Positions 1 through 7,486 of a stretch of DNA of 10,100 bases are shown here, one piece after another. Each line of letters starts with the position of its first letter. Positions within the stretch are counted from its first letter, which is position 1. The stretch spans positions 1 to 10,100 of the forward strand of contig JAOZRJ010000034.1 in assembly GCA_029931885.1 (NCBI GenBank). Reading direction: 5' to 3'. Both the position numbers and the translations under genes were made by a program. This DNA is from Candidatus Omnitrophota bacterium (lineage in GTDB: Bacteria; Omnitrophota; Koll11; Zapsychrales; Aceulaceae). The notes beneath the pieces were generated by a model. That model saw only the letters and a program-made list of their open reading frames with translations, was not told where the DNA came from and made no database searches.

Positions 1-867
1 TGATATAAAGTCAAGCCACGGAAAAATAATATTAATAAAATTATTTCTTTTAAAAAAAATATTAAATAAATTTAAAATCCAAGCCACAAAAAAATATACA
101 ATACCGCAAAACCCATAAATCAAAGGAGATTCTATTTTTAAAAACCTACTAATCAAACCATAATTTAAAAGCTGGCCGCACCCATACCCGTACCAGGCTC
201 TCTGTCTCCACAACTCCAAGAGCGAAGATCTATGCTTATGATAAACAACCGCTGCATCTAAATAAATAATTTCTTTCTTTGTTTGTTTTTTAAGTCTCAT
301 AGCAAACTCTAAATCTTCCCCTGAAACAAAATCGTCTCTGAAAAAACCTATTAAATCAAAAGCTTTTTTTCGATATGCAACATTTGCCGTTGGGGGAAAA
401 CGGCCAAATGGCCCCTGACTTAAATGTTCTTGCGATAATCGTCCTTTGTATTCTTGATATTTCTCAATAACAGTCCTCGGACAAAAAGCTTTTATAGCTC
501 CTGCGACTCCAAAAACATCTTCTCCCTTAAAGCTTTCCGCAATTTTAACTAACCATTCCTTGCTCACAATACAATCCGCATCTGTAAAAACTAAAATAGA
601 CCCTTTCGCATTCTTAACGCCACAATTACGAGCAACGGAAGGACTTTGGTCTCTTGTTTCTTTTAATAAAATAATTTTGCAATCATCAATCTTTGAAATC
701 ATCTCATACGTACCGTCTGTTGATTTATTATCAACAGCAATAATTTCATATCTATCCTGAGGATAACTTTGGTTTTGAACAGACTCAATACACTGCAGAA
801 TTGTCTGCTCTCCATTAAAGATAGGAATAATGACCGAAATGAAAGGATATTGATTAGATTGATTCAT
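1..867 (-). CDS. Glycosyltransferase family 2, C-terminus cut by left window edge
   Basis: I translated this frame by hand: 289 residues are open from an ATG at 867 to the window edge with no stop, so the 3' end is missing. It is a GT2 (GT-A fold) enzyme that should transfer sugar from a nucleotide-sugar to a glycan or lipid-linked acceptor at the inner membrane. Visible landmarks are the opening strand ISVIIPIFNG (10-19), the nucleotide-binding stretch VDNKSTDGT (45-53), the metal-binding DAD at 96-98 in FTDADC, a GED acidic motif at 183-185 (probable acceptor/catalytic region), and RQRAWYGYG (221-229), resembling the Q/RxxRW-type motif of processive GT2 enzymes. A hydrophobic segment at about 250-268 suggests C-terminal membrane anchoring. 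The start overlaps the end of the upstream GT2 gene by 14 bases, so it is the last visible member of the glycan operon. There is no clear Shine-Dalgarno, only a run of A before the ATG. The sugar specificity is not readable. Confidence 0.93.
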   Translation of the reverse strand, partial: MNQSNQYPFISVIIPIFNGEQTILQCIESVQNQSYPQDRYEIIAVDNKSTDGTYEMISKIDDCKIILLKETRDQSPSVARNCGVKNAKGSILVFTDADCIVSKEWLVKIAESFKGEDVFGVAGAIKAFCPRTVIEKYQEYKGRLSQEHLSQGPFGRFPPTANVAYRKKAFDLIGFFRDDFVSGEDLEFAMRLKKQTKKEIIYLDAAVVYHKHRSSLLELWRQRAWYGYGCGQLLNYGLISRFLKIESPLIYGFCGIVYFFVAWILNLFNIFFKRNNFINIIFPWLDFIS

Positions 868-1795
868 TTTTTTTAAATAAATTAGTAATCCCCAAAGGAA
901 GTCCACAAAGACTACCAATAGAATTCGACAAACAGGAAATAAGAAATCCTGGATAAATTTTTATCAACATTTTAATCTCAAGCATCTTTTGAGAAACGCC
1001 AATATAAGAAACAAGCCCTAAATAAATCAACAAACATCCAAAAGCAATTCTAACGCGTCCTAAAGCCACGGACATTAATCCCAAGCTTAAGACACCTGCT
1101 CCCCAGCTTATAAATGGAAACTCTTTATTCTTTAAATTTACATATGTATTCCAAAATCCATATTTAAATTGCTGCTTAATCGTCCCTAAAAAACTATTTC
1201 TCCTAAAATGCACAACTTGAGCTTCAGGAGTATAATAAATTTCTTTATTTTGTTTTTTGCATCGAAGACACAGATCTAACTCTTCTGCTGGATAAACATT
1301 TTCATCAAACTTATTTTTTGCGAAGAAATCTCGCCTAATAGCCATATTACACCCAAAAACTTTCTTTACATACCCTTCGTTTCTTGAAACAAAATCTCCT
1401 CGAGAGTTAACCTTTTCCCAAAAATTATTAGAATCATGATCCAAAATCTTTCCCCCAGCTATCATAACCTCAAAATCTTTTTCAAAAGGTTCAAATAGTC
1501 TCTCAAGCCAATCTTCATGAGGAATACAATCAGAGTCAATTAAAGCAAGAATATCTCCTTGAGCTTCGAATGCAGCTCTATTTCGAGAAAATGATGGCCC
1601 TCTTTGAGTGTCGTTATGAAAAATTCTTAATCTTGGATCTTGATAACTATCAAGAATATCTTTTGTCTCATCATTTGAAGCATCGTTGACTACAATAATT
1701 TCGTAATCTTTAACGTTTTGGACCAATAAAGAATCTATGCACGACTTTAGAAACCAATCTCGATTATAAACTGGAACAATAACAGATATCCGCAC
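854..1795 (-). CDS. Glycosyltransferase family 2 with C-terminal membrane segments
   Basis: The product has 313 residues. The first two thirds form a GT-A/GT2 domain: ISVIVPVYNR (3-12), VVNDASNDET (35-44), the metal-binding DSD at 87-89 (LIDSDC), and an EELD acidic motif at 171-174 in the place of the usual ED(x)D catalytic region. About residues 230-300 are hydrophobic, with roughly two membrane segments (near 233-262 and 280-298), so the enzyme probably sits on the inner membrane. The start is GTG at 1795, sharing one base with the TAG stop of the GT4 gene, which implies translational coupling. The stop overlaps the next GT2 gene by 14 bases. The likely role is adding one sugar during assembly of a surface polysaccharide or lipid-linked glycan. 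It resembles the neighbouring GT2 in architecture (GT-A core plus membrane tail), so the pair may be old duplicates, but the sequences are clearly diverged. Donor and acceptor cannot be assigned. Confidence 0.93.
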   Translation of the reverse strand: MRISVIVPVYNRDWFLKSCIDSLLVQNVKDYEIIVVNDASNDETKDILDSYQDPRLRIFHNDTQRGPSFSRNRAAFEAQGDILALIDSDCIPHEDWLERLFEPFEKDFEVMIAGGKILDHDSNNFWEKVNSRGDFVSRNEGYVKKVFGCNMAIRRDFFAKNKFDENVYPAEELDLCLRCKKQNKEIYYTPEAQVVHFRRNSFLGTIKQQFKYGFWNTYVNLKNKEFPFISWGAGVLSLGLMSVALGRVRIAFGCLLIYLGLVSYIGVSQKMLEIKMLIKIYPGFLISCLSNSIGSLCGLPLGITNLFKKNESI

Positions 1796-2820
1796 TATTT
1801 TCTTTCTTTTATAAAATTTAAAATCTTAAACTCAAAATTCTTGCAACTTTTAATTAAATCGTAGTCTTTAGAAAAAATGAGTCCGTTGTTAACAAAAGAT
1901 TGCCTTAGCTCCAAATTTTCAAACACAGACATAATTCCTTTTTTTGCATCATCAAAGCTTCCTGTTTGAAAAACCCACCCCATCTTTAAATGCTCAACAA
2001 ATTTAACTTCTTGGGTTACAACAACAGGGCACCCGCATGCTAAAGATTCTAAAACAAGCAAACCAAACCCTTCATGATTGCTTGATGATAAAAAAAGATA
2101 AGAACTTCTTAAAATGCAAGCCATTTCTTCTTCTGAAACATAGCCAAAGTTTCGAATATCCATCAAAATCTCCGAATCCTCTACTTTCTCGCCAATAACC
2201 CAAATCTCTGCATCAAAATTTCCTAAACTTCTTAAGATCTCGATTGAAACGTCTAGCCCCTTTCTTGAATCTTTCCGAGCAAAAATTAAAATTGGTTTTT
2301 TATGTTGTCCTTTTATTTTCTGCCCTTCACTAGAAAAAATATCTGAATTAATTCCGTTCTGGACAACATGGCTAGTGTTGACAAGCCTACTTAATTCTTT
2401 TTTAAGCGTTTGAGATGCAGCTAAACAAGAAATAGAAAAAATTTTTAATCCTATAAAATAAAAGAAATTAATTAACTTACGCAGAACACTACTTTGATAA
2501 TAAAAAACATCGTAGTCTTGCGCAAAATACAAAACACTCTTTGTATTTCTAATAAATAAAAATACTGCCATCACAATAATATCAGCGATAACAATGTCTA
2601 CTTTTATTGGTACAAACAGGGCCCAAAGAATTGTTCCCACTTTTGATTTCCATAAAATTTTCTTTATCTGAACTTTTTTAGATATTTTAAACTTAGTATT
2701 TAAAATATTTGTATGAATCGAAACATCGTGTCCTTGCTCTGCTAAGAAATTAGCATAAAGAACTGTTGTCTTGTCTCCTCCGCGTGTTAAAAGACTATGT
2801 CGATAAAATACGATTTTCAT
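1795..2820 (-). CDS. Glycosyltransferase family 4 (GT-B fold)
   Basis: The product is 341 residues, a usual size for GT4. The N-terminal Rossmann half begins KIVFYRHSL and has the glycine-rich loop TRGGDKT (12-18), typical of the acceptor-side loop in this family. The C-terminal half carries ILIFARKDSRKGLD (177-190), where GT4 enzymes usually have a (G)R..KKG(l) donor-binding segment, and the EX7E motif with E250 and E258 in EGFGLLVLE, followed by a typical ACGCPVV segment (261-267). Together these indicate a retaining transferase that uses a nucleotide-sugar in the cytoplasm. A hydrophobic patch around 63-91 and another around 116-134 may help membrane association. The ATG at 2820 overlaps the TGA of the GT9 gene in an ATGA arrangement, so translation is probably coupled. 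It lies in the middle of the glycan operon. Its sugar specificity cannot be inferred from sequence alone. Confidence 0.93.
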   Translation of the reverse strand: MKIVFYRHSLLTRGGDKTTVLYANFLAEQGHDVSIHTNILNTKFKISKKVQIKKILWKSKVGTILWALFVPIKVDIVIADIIVMAVFLFIRNTKSVLYFAQDYDVFYYQSSVLRKLINFFYFIGLKIFSISCLAASQTLKKELSRLVNTSHVVQNGINSDIFSSEGQKIKGQHKKPILIFARKDSRKGLDVSIEILRSLGNFDAEIWVIGEKVEDSEILMDIRNFGYVSEEEMACILRSSYLFLSSSNHEGFGLLVLESLACGCPVVVTQEVKFVEHLKMGWVFQTGSFDDAKKGIMSVFENLELRQSFVNNGLIFSKDYDLIKSCKNFEFKILNFIKERK

Positions 2821-3944
2821 ATTATCAAATTATTTATTTGTTGCTCCAAGCAACCTAAAATCTCCTGAGAAGTTATATTTTGCATACACATATATTTTCC
2901 TCTACACGTTGGGATTGTGTATCCAAAGTATGTGCATGGAGAGCATTTCACCTCTTTTTTCAAAACAATGTTGTTTTCATTTTCATGAGCCCATTTCTTT
3001 GAATTTCCAGATCCAAAAACTGAAACTGTCGAAGTTCCTAATGCAGTTGCAATGTGCAATAGGCCAGAATCAGTTCCAATAAAAATTTTACTGGAAGAAA
3101 TAATATCCGCAGCTTCGACTAATGATGTTTTTCCAAAAAAATTATGTAACTTAAAATGCTCAAAATTTTTCTCTATCTTGTTAAACGCCACTTTATCAGC
3201 GCAGGCTCCTAAAAGCACCACTTCAAAATTTTTCTTTAGAAAAAAATTTATAATAACTTTGATTTGAGAATTTAAAAGCTGACGCGCCGGAATGCTTCCC
3301 CTAACACTTAGCGTAACATAATTTTGTAAAATCTTTTTCTGGTTTTTCTCAAAAACAATAAAAGACCCTTTTAGCTTACTATCAAGCAAGTCATCTCTTA
3401 AAACTGGACGAAAAAGCTCTCTAAAATTATCAAGTTCGTAAATATCATTCTTATATTTAGTCTTATAATGAAAAAGTTTCTTTCGAAGTATTCGCGTACC
3501 AAATCCAATTCTGTATTTCGTTTTTGTAAAATAACTAACAATAGCAGAAAAATAATGCCATTGCTCGGTATCAACAACAACGTCATATTGTTTTTGAAAA
3601 ATAGAAAAAAGCCCTAAACCGTAATCATAGCCAAAAACAGACAAATTCAAGTCTTTTTGGGAAGAAAATACTTCTTGATTACGTTTTTCACATAAAATAT
3701 GAATATCAATACCAGGACTTTGTTTCTTCAAGCTTCTTAAAAATGGCAAAACAAAAACAGCATCGCCAATGCCTCCGGGGCGAATAATAAGAATTCTTTT
3801 TATTTCATCAATAAATATCTTCTTTTCTTCCAGAACTGGAAGAAAAGAAGAAACAATTGCACCAAAAATAATATCAAGCAACTTGATAAGCTTTATGCGG
3901 ATGCCTGCCTGAGAGATAATAATATTTTTTATTCCTAATCGCAT
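2817..3944 (-). CDS. Glycosyltransferase family 9 (heptosyltransferase-like)
   Basis: The product has 375 residues. GT9 enzymes are GT-B inverting transferases, best known for adding L-glycero-D-manno-heptose from ADP-heptose to LPS inner core. Diagnostic parts are RILIIRPGGIGDAV (50-63), with the GD pair of the catalytic loop, and the donor-site block FIGTDSGLLHIATALGTSTV (288-307) followed by VFGSG. The C-terminal cysteines C334, C337, C347 and C353 form the CSPC...C...CM pattern common in this family. About 48 residues precede the first Rossmann strand; this leader has a hydrophobic stretch (20-36) and could be a membrane-association segment. The start is an ATG 11 bases after the UbiA stop with no Shine-Dalgarno. 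It supports an outer-membrane-type glycan (LPS core-like), though GT9 members outside LPS pathways exist and the sugar could be something other than heptose. Confidence 0.92.
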   Translation of the reverse strand: MRLGIKNIIISQAGIRIKLIKLLDIIFGAIVSSFLPVLEEKKIFIDEIKRILIIRPGGIGDAVFVLPFLRSLKKQSPGIDIHILCEKRNQEVFSSQKDLNLSVFGYDYGLGLFSIFQKQYDVVVDTEQWHYFSAIVSYFTKTKYRIGFGTRILRKKLFHYKTKYKNDIYELDNFRELFRPVLRDDLLDSKLKGSFIVFEKNQKKILQNYVTLSVRGSIPARQLLNSQIKVIINFFLKKNFEVVLLGACADKVAFNKIEKNFEHFKLHNFFGKTSLVEAADIISSSKIFIGTDSGLLHIATALGTSTVSVFGSGNSKKWAHENENNIVLKKEVKCSPCTYFGYTIPTCRGKYMCMQNITSQEILGCLEQQINNLII

Positions 3945-3955
3945 ATTTTAAAAAA

Positions 3956-4831
3956 TTATATGTAAAATAATGCAATAATATATGCTGCCCACAAAAGAAC
4001 CGTCAACAAAATGATTTTTTCTGAAAAAATAATTTCTCCTGGATCAGTTTTGCTATCCTGTGAATAAATCAAAACCGAATAACGCACAACTCCAAAAGCA
4101 ACAAAGACAGAAGAAAATCCTAATCGAAAAGGTCCGACTGCTTGTGCATTAAATGAAAAAAATGAATATAAAACATAAGAAACTATTGTTAAAAAAGAGA
4201 ATCCTATTATCAGCTGATCGAGAAACTTCTTCTGGTATTTCTTTAAAACGGGACGGAACAAAAAAGCTTTGTCTTTCAGAATAATAATTTCTCGACGACG
4301 TTTAGAAAAACCTAAAAAAAGAGCAAGAAATAAAATGCATAATTGGATCCATAGAGAAGGCTCCACAAATATTGCCGATGCCCCAGCCCAAATTCTTAAC
4401 TGAAACCCAATCGCGATCAAAATGACATCTAAAAAAGGAATTTTCTTAATAAAAAAAGTATATGCTAGATTTATAACAAAATAGCTCATCGTAACAACGA
4501 GAACCATTATATTGACAAAATAGCATATCAAGAAACCTATCCCAAGAAAAATAAGACTAATTAAAAGAATTAATATCTTTAAAAAAGTCTTTCCTTCAAA
4601 ACTATTCCCCTTTTTTTCACTATGAAATTGATCAGTTCTATTGTCGTGAAGATCATTAATAATATAAACGCTGCTAGAAACTAAACAAAATCCAAAAAAG
4701 GCAAACAAACAGCTATAAAAACTTTGAGTCTCGAAAAAATGTCCAGAAAAAACAGCAGGAGTAAAAATAAAAAAATTCTTAACCCAATGCTTGACTCTTA
4801 TTAATTGCATAAATTTTAGCATTTTATTCAC
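3956..4831 (-). CDS. UbiA-superfamily prenyltransferase, DPPR-synthase-like
   Basis: This is a 291-residue integral membrane protein. UbiA enzymes join a polyprenyl (phosphate) substrate to an acceptor; the branch it resembles, decaprenyl-phosphate phosphoribosyltransferase (mycobacterial Rv3806c type), makes polyprenyl-phosphoryl-phosphoribose, precursor of the arabinofuranose donor. Supporting motifs are the N-terminal RVKHWVKNFFIF (12-23), the first Asp motif NDxxDxxxD (N59, D60, D63, D67) with H70, the second region YTFFIKKIPFLDVI (124-137) leading to QLRIWAGA, then FSKRRREI (175-182), and near the end GEIIFSEKIIL (265-275), matching the EE(v)LL.D(R/K) block of this branch. Oddly, after H70 the usual basic/RPIASG-type stretch is replaced by SEKKGNSFEG. 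The start could be GTG at 4831 or ATG at 4822; neither has a good ribosome site. No DprE1, DprE2 or phosphatase partner is visible, so the pentose assignment is by family only. Confidence 0.85.
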   Translation of the reverse strand: MNKMLKFMQLIRVKHWVKNFFIFTPAVFSGHFFETQSFYSCLFAFFGFCLVSSSVYIINDLHDNRTDQFHSEKKGNSFEGKTFLKILILLISLIFLGIGFLICYFVNIMVLVVTMSYFVINLAYTFFIKKIPFLDVILIAIGFQLRIWAGASAIFVEPSLWIQLCILFLALFLGFSKRRREIIILKDKAFLFRPVLKKYQKKFLDQLIIGFSFLTIVSYVLYSFFSFNAQAVGPFRLGFSSVFVAFGVVRYSVLIYSQDSKTDPGEIIFSEKIILLTVLLWAAYIIALFYI

Positions 4832-4841
4832 TAGATAAAAA

Positions 4842-6860
4842 TTATTGTATTTGAATCTTACCTAACTCCACAACAAACTTACTATTTTTCTTATCCTCGG
4901 ATGTCAAAATACCAAAAGCTTTATTTCGTTTCTTGTTTACAAATATCAAAGCTTTTAAATTATATTCCCCTGGTTCTAAGTCCGGCAAAACCATCCAAAC
5001 TTTTTCATTAACAAAATCTCCCTTTTCCCACATCCCGGTCGGCCAAATACCATAACCAATATCCCGGAAAGGAAGAAATATTCTTTGGCCATCTTTTTCA
5101 AAGAATATCATCATACCATAAAAATTTTCCAAATCCTGAGAAGCATTCCAATAAAAAACGAGTGGCAATATATTTTCTTTCTCATTAAATATTCCAATAT
5201 CTACAGCATTTAACAATAATCCCGGAGCCGCAAACCGATTTAAAAGGTTCAGATTACTTAAGAAACTGTCCTTAGAAACTTCTACAAGTTTTTCTCTGGA
5301 TTGTTTGTTTTTTCTTAAAAAAACTAAATTATTAAAGACTTGCTCAATTCTCCACCCTTCTTCTAAAAACCTATAAACCCTAGTATATTCCCGTTTCGAC
5401 CCTAAAAATAAAAGCCACCTGTCATCAAAATTAATTAATGCATACTCTGGCTGTTGAGGAATCACAAACGGACGCTCTCCTGTAATTGGATTTCTTCCTT
5501 CGACAATATTATGAAAAGAATAAATTTTTTCTCTTGTCGAAAGATAAGGCAAAAACTCAAACGTTGCGACAATCGAAGCTTGACTAGGAACTTCTAAAAG
5601 AATATCATTTTTCAGTCTATTCATATCAGGAATAAAATCTGGATGCTGAAATCTCTTATAAAACTCATCATGAAAAATCATCTCTTTTCCTTGAGAAAAC
5701 TTTATCTCATTCTGATAGTAATCGCTATATTGCATAAAATTACACATACTCAATATAAAGAAAACTGCCAATACGGAAAAATATAGTCGTCTGCTAAGTT
5801 TATCTCTCGTGCGCTTAAAAGCAAAAACAGTAGAAATAAAAATAAAAGGCACTATGCTTGCGGCATAATGAAAATGAATTGTATGTTGAGGAATCCCTGT
5901 TGACAGAAAACTTTGAAGAAGTAACGGTAGCGGGATGAGCAGAATGAGCGGGCTTAAAAAGCTAATCGTCAAAGGAGCAAAAAGACGACAAAGAAATTCT
6001 ATATTAATGCTTCGAAAGATAAGCTTAACAAATTGCAAAGGAAACTGAACAGCTAAAGAAAATACATCTTTATTAACATCTTTTCCAAAAGGAGAATATT
6101 GACTCAAATATGCATGTGGAGCATCTAGTCCTGTTCGAAAATAAGGAATTAAAATGAAAACACTTAAATAAAACATGACAAGCCCAATGACAATCGGAAC
6201 AACACCCCACAACACTTTCCTCTCTTTCTTAACAATCAATCCGTAAAATCCAAACATAGTTATAACCAAAGGCATGTTTTCTTTGATCAACGACGTTAAA
6301 AAAGCTACCGCCAAAAATGATGTGAGTCTCCCTTTAAAAAACAAATAAAACATTATAAAAAAAAGAAACATAGCGAAATTTTCAAAATGAAACTCAAAAA
6401 ACATCGCAAAAAGATTTGGAGGATATGTTAAATATATTGCAAGTAGAGCTATGGCTGAAAAAACTCCCAAACGCTCTTGTGCTATTTTATAAAAAACAAA
6501 GGACCCTGCTGTGAAAGAAAAAACTTTTAAATATACAAGCGTTAATGGATGCTGAAATAAGAAGAAGATCGGAGATGTTAAAAAAGCAACATAATGAGAA
6601 TGGCTGGCCAAAAAGCTTGTTCCCATCAAAGAATTCTCTACCCTCCCCTGAGTAAGATTCCACATAAGATTTGAAAACAGCGCAAGATCCCAGTCGTAAT
6701 AAGAAAAAGAAAGATATTTATAGGTGAGAAAAGCAACCCAAAAAATAAAAGCCGAAAAACAAATTAATAGTGCCCAGCAATTTTTTTGCATAAACCGTTG
6801 ATGCTTCTTAATAATATTCTGAGGGTCGAAAGAAAATCTTAAAAAATTTTTTAAAAACAT
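4842..6860 (-). CDS. DUF2079 multi-pass membrane protein, putative GT-C-type transferase
   Basis: The product is 672 residues and is the first gene of the glycan operon. Residues about 30-370 contain roughly nine to ten hydrophobic segments. Between the first and second is YDWDLALFSNLMWNLTQG (55-72), with acidic D56 and D58 in an external loop as in GT-C glycosyltransferases, followed by the family-typical FEFHFENF (155-162), LIKEN (191-195) and HTIHFHYAASIVPF (326-339). These identify DUF2079, a poorly characterised family generally regarded as GT-C-like, expected to use polyprenyl-phosphate sugars on the outer face of the inner membrane. Residues about 375-672 are soluble; the last ~125 look like a beta-rich accessory domain (YGIWPTGMW at 603-611, PGEYNLKAL at 630-638). 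An in-frame TAA at 6873-6875 shortly before the ATG limits the N-terminus. The stop lies 10 bases from the UbiA start, suggesting that the two proteins work together. The biochemical activity is inferred, not shown. Confidence 0.88.
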   Translation of the reverse strand: MFLKNFLRFSFDPQNIIKKHQRFMQKNCWALLICFSAFIFWVAFLTYKYLSFSYYDWDLALFSNLMWNLTQGRVENSLMGTSFLASHSHYVAFLTSPIFFLFQHPLTLVYLKVFSFTAGSFVFYKIAQERLGVFSAIALLAIYLTYPPNLFAMFFEFHFENFAMFLFFIMFYLFFKGRLTSFLAVAFLTSLIKENMPLVITMFGFYGLIVKKERKVLWGVVPIVIGLVMFYLSVFILIPYFRTGLDAPHAYLSQYSPFGKDVNKDVFSLAVQFPLQFVKLIFRSINIEFLCRLFAPLTISFLSPLILLIPLPLLLQSFLSTGIPQHTIHFHYAASIVPFIFISTVFAFKRTRDKLSRRLYFSVLAVFFILSMCNFMQYSDYYQNEIKFSQGKEMIFHDEFYKRFQHPDFIPDMNRLKNDILLEVPSQASIVATFEFLPYLSTREKIYSFHNIVEGRNPITGERPFVIPQQPEYALINFDDRWLLFLGSKREYTRVYRFLEEGWRIEQVFNNLVFLRKNKQSREKLVEVSKDSFLSNLNLLNRFAAPGLLLNAVDIGIFNEKENILPLVFYWNASQDLENFYGMMIFFEKDGQRIFLPFRDIGYGIWPTGMWEKGDFVNEKVWMVLPDLEPGEYNLKALIFVNKKRNKAFGILTSEDKKNSKFVVELGKIQIQ

Positions 6861-6994
6861 TTTAACAATCAGTTATTCTAAGAAAATTTTTAAAGCACCA
6901 AATCAAAGTACGTTATCCTGTTCCTCTGATCTGATAAAAACCTTTTCAATATCAAGCTTATCCATCTTTGTCATAAGCTAAAACTAATATCAAT

Positions 6995-7029
6995 CTTTGA
7001 GTCACTCAGCTGAAGAAAAACCCTCAAAG
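6995..7029 (-). repeat. Spaced inverted repeat in the putative operon leader
   Basis: CTTTGAG (6995-7001) and CTCAAAG (7023-7029) are perfect 7-base complements separated by 21 bases. The interior contains two further palindromes, TGAGTCACTCA (6998-7008, overlapping the left arm) and TCAGCTGA (7006-7013). It is among the few GC-containing structures in this intergenic region and would lie in the 5' leader of the glycan operon, where it could fold in RNA or act as a protein-binding site. There is no U-run on the minus strand after it, so it is not a standard terminator for the operon. Confidence 0.3.
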
Positions 7030-7095
7030 GCTTTAAGGCTTTTTTCTCTTTATTTTGACCTAAAAAGCTAAATTTATTCTTCTTTTTACGGTCAT

Positions 7096-7125
7096 ATTAT
7101 TACTTTTAAAAATCAAACCTGCCAA
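7096..7125 (-). promoter_or_regulatory. Candidate sigma70-type promoter for the glycan operon
   Basis: On the minus strand, TTGGCA (7125-7120, five of six to TTGACA) is followed after 18 bases by AATAAT (7101-7096, five of six to TATAAT). A 17-base spacing would instead give TAATAA. Transcription would begin near 7089 and leave a leader of about 230 bases before the DUF2079 ATG at 6860. In sequence this AT-rich chance matches are frequent, so this is only the best candidate that I found. Confidence 0.3.
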
Positions 7126-7231
7126 AAGCCAAATCTGCCCATCTATGACTTTTTTAAATTATCATTATTAAATTAATTATCGAATTCAAAAATTAAGTTT
7201 TCCTTAAAAATAACATTCACTCGAGACACTA

Positions 7232-7253
7232 AAAAAATATAAGGTTATTTTTT
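7232..7253. repeat. A/T-only hairpin
   Basis: AAAAAATA (7232-7239) pairs with TATTTTTT (7246-7253) around a six-base loop TAAGGT. The eight pairs contain no G:C, so the stem is weak. It sits outside any gene, between the two divergent units. It may simply reflect A- and T-tracts, which bend DNA. Confidence 0.25.
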
Positions 7254-7309
7254 AAATTTTAATGCTCTTATTATATCAAGGACTGGGTAATTGGCAAGAA
7301 AAGGGTTTT

Positions 7310-7328
7310 GAAAAAATAAGCTTTTTTC
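7310..7328. repeat. Short hairpin with A/T-rich stem
   Basis: GAAAAAA (7310-7316) and TTTTTTC (7322-7328) are perfect complements with a five-base loop TAAGC. Only one G:C pair closes it. It lies upstream of the zinc-ribbon gene; no gene ends just before it on either strand, so a terminator role has no partner. Confidence 0.25.
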
Positions 7329-7397
7329 TATTAAGAAACAGGATGGAAATAAATTTTTACTAGCTTAAAAATAGTCAAAGAAATTTAGAAGTTTTTC

Positions 7398-7426
7398 TTG
7401 TTAATTTTTAGAAAGAAGTGCACAAT
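7398..7426 (+). promoter_or_regulatory. Weak candidate promoter for the zinc-ribbon gene
   Basis: TTGTTA (7398-7403, four of six to the -35 consensus) is followed after 17 bases by CACAAT (7421-7426, four of six). An overlapping TACAAT (7426-7431) is a better -10 but has no -35 at a normal distance. The expected transcript start is about 50 bases before the ATG at 7487. The evidence is only motif similarity in AT-rich DNA. Confidence 0.2.
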
Positions 7427-7476
7427 ACAATAAAGCCTTATAGAGGCAAATTTTTCTAACAAGGTAAATAACCTAC

Positions 7477-7480
7477 GGAA
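7477..7480 (+). promoter_or_regulatory. Ribosome binding site of the zinc-ribbon gene
   Basis: GGAA lies six bases before the ATG at 7487, the only intergenic start in the window with a recognisable GGA-type Shine-Dalgarno core at proper spacing. An in-frame TAA at 7469-7471 just upstream excludes a longer N-terminus, so this site supports the chosen start. Confidence 0.5.
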
Positions 7481-7486
7481 AAATAT

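Larger units (their letters stand above)
6861..7486. other. Divergent intergenic region, very AT-rich
   Basis: These 626 bases separate the minus-strand glycan operon from the plus-strand zinc-ribbon gene, so promoters for both must lie here. I see no tRNA, rRNA, known riboswitch pattern, CRISPR or IS end. Contents that I could support are a fair sigma70-like element for the operon (7096-7125), a weak one facing the zinc-ribbon gene (7398-7426), one spaced inverted repeat in the putative operon leader (6995-7029), and two A/T-only hairpins (7232-7253 and 7310-7328). The rest is low-complexity A/T-rich sequence with stops in all frames; the longest plus-strand reading frame noticed is 33 codons (7262-7363) without ribosome site. 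Confidence 0.7.

Noticed and set aside
560..760. Plus-strand reading frame of 66 codons
   Set aside because: It lies opposite the GT2 gene at 1-867, which has full family motifs; this frame has no recognisable domain.
3052..3267. Plus-strand reading frame of 71 codons
   Set aside because: It is antisense to the donor-site region of the GT9 gene and has no independent support.
3398..3586. Second minus-strand reading frame of 62 codons
   Set aside because: It is an alternative frame inside the GT9 gene, whose own frame is supported by motifs on both sides.
4580..4660. Frameshift in the UbiA gene near the A7G4 run
   Set aside because: The reading frame continues directly into a proper membrane helix with the expected spacing, and shifting the frame does not recover the missing consensus residues.
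6998..7008. Palindrome TGAGTCACTCA as a regulator binding site
   Set aside because: A single 11-base palindrome with no second copy or known bacterial regulator match; kept only as part of the leader inverted repeat.
7262..7363. 33-codon plus-strand frame in the intergenic region
   Set aside because: It has no ribosome site, no recognisable motif, and a length expected by chance.
6861..7486. Possible riboswitch, tRNA, small RNA, CRISPR or mobile-element end in the intergenic region
   Set aside because: I found no direct-repeat array, cloverleaf, terminal inverted repeats with target duplication, or known switch motif on either strand.
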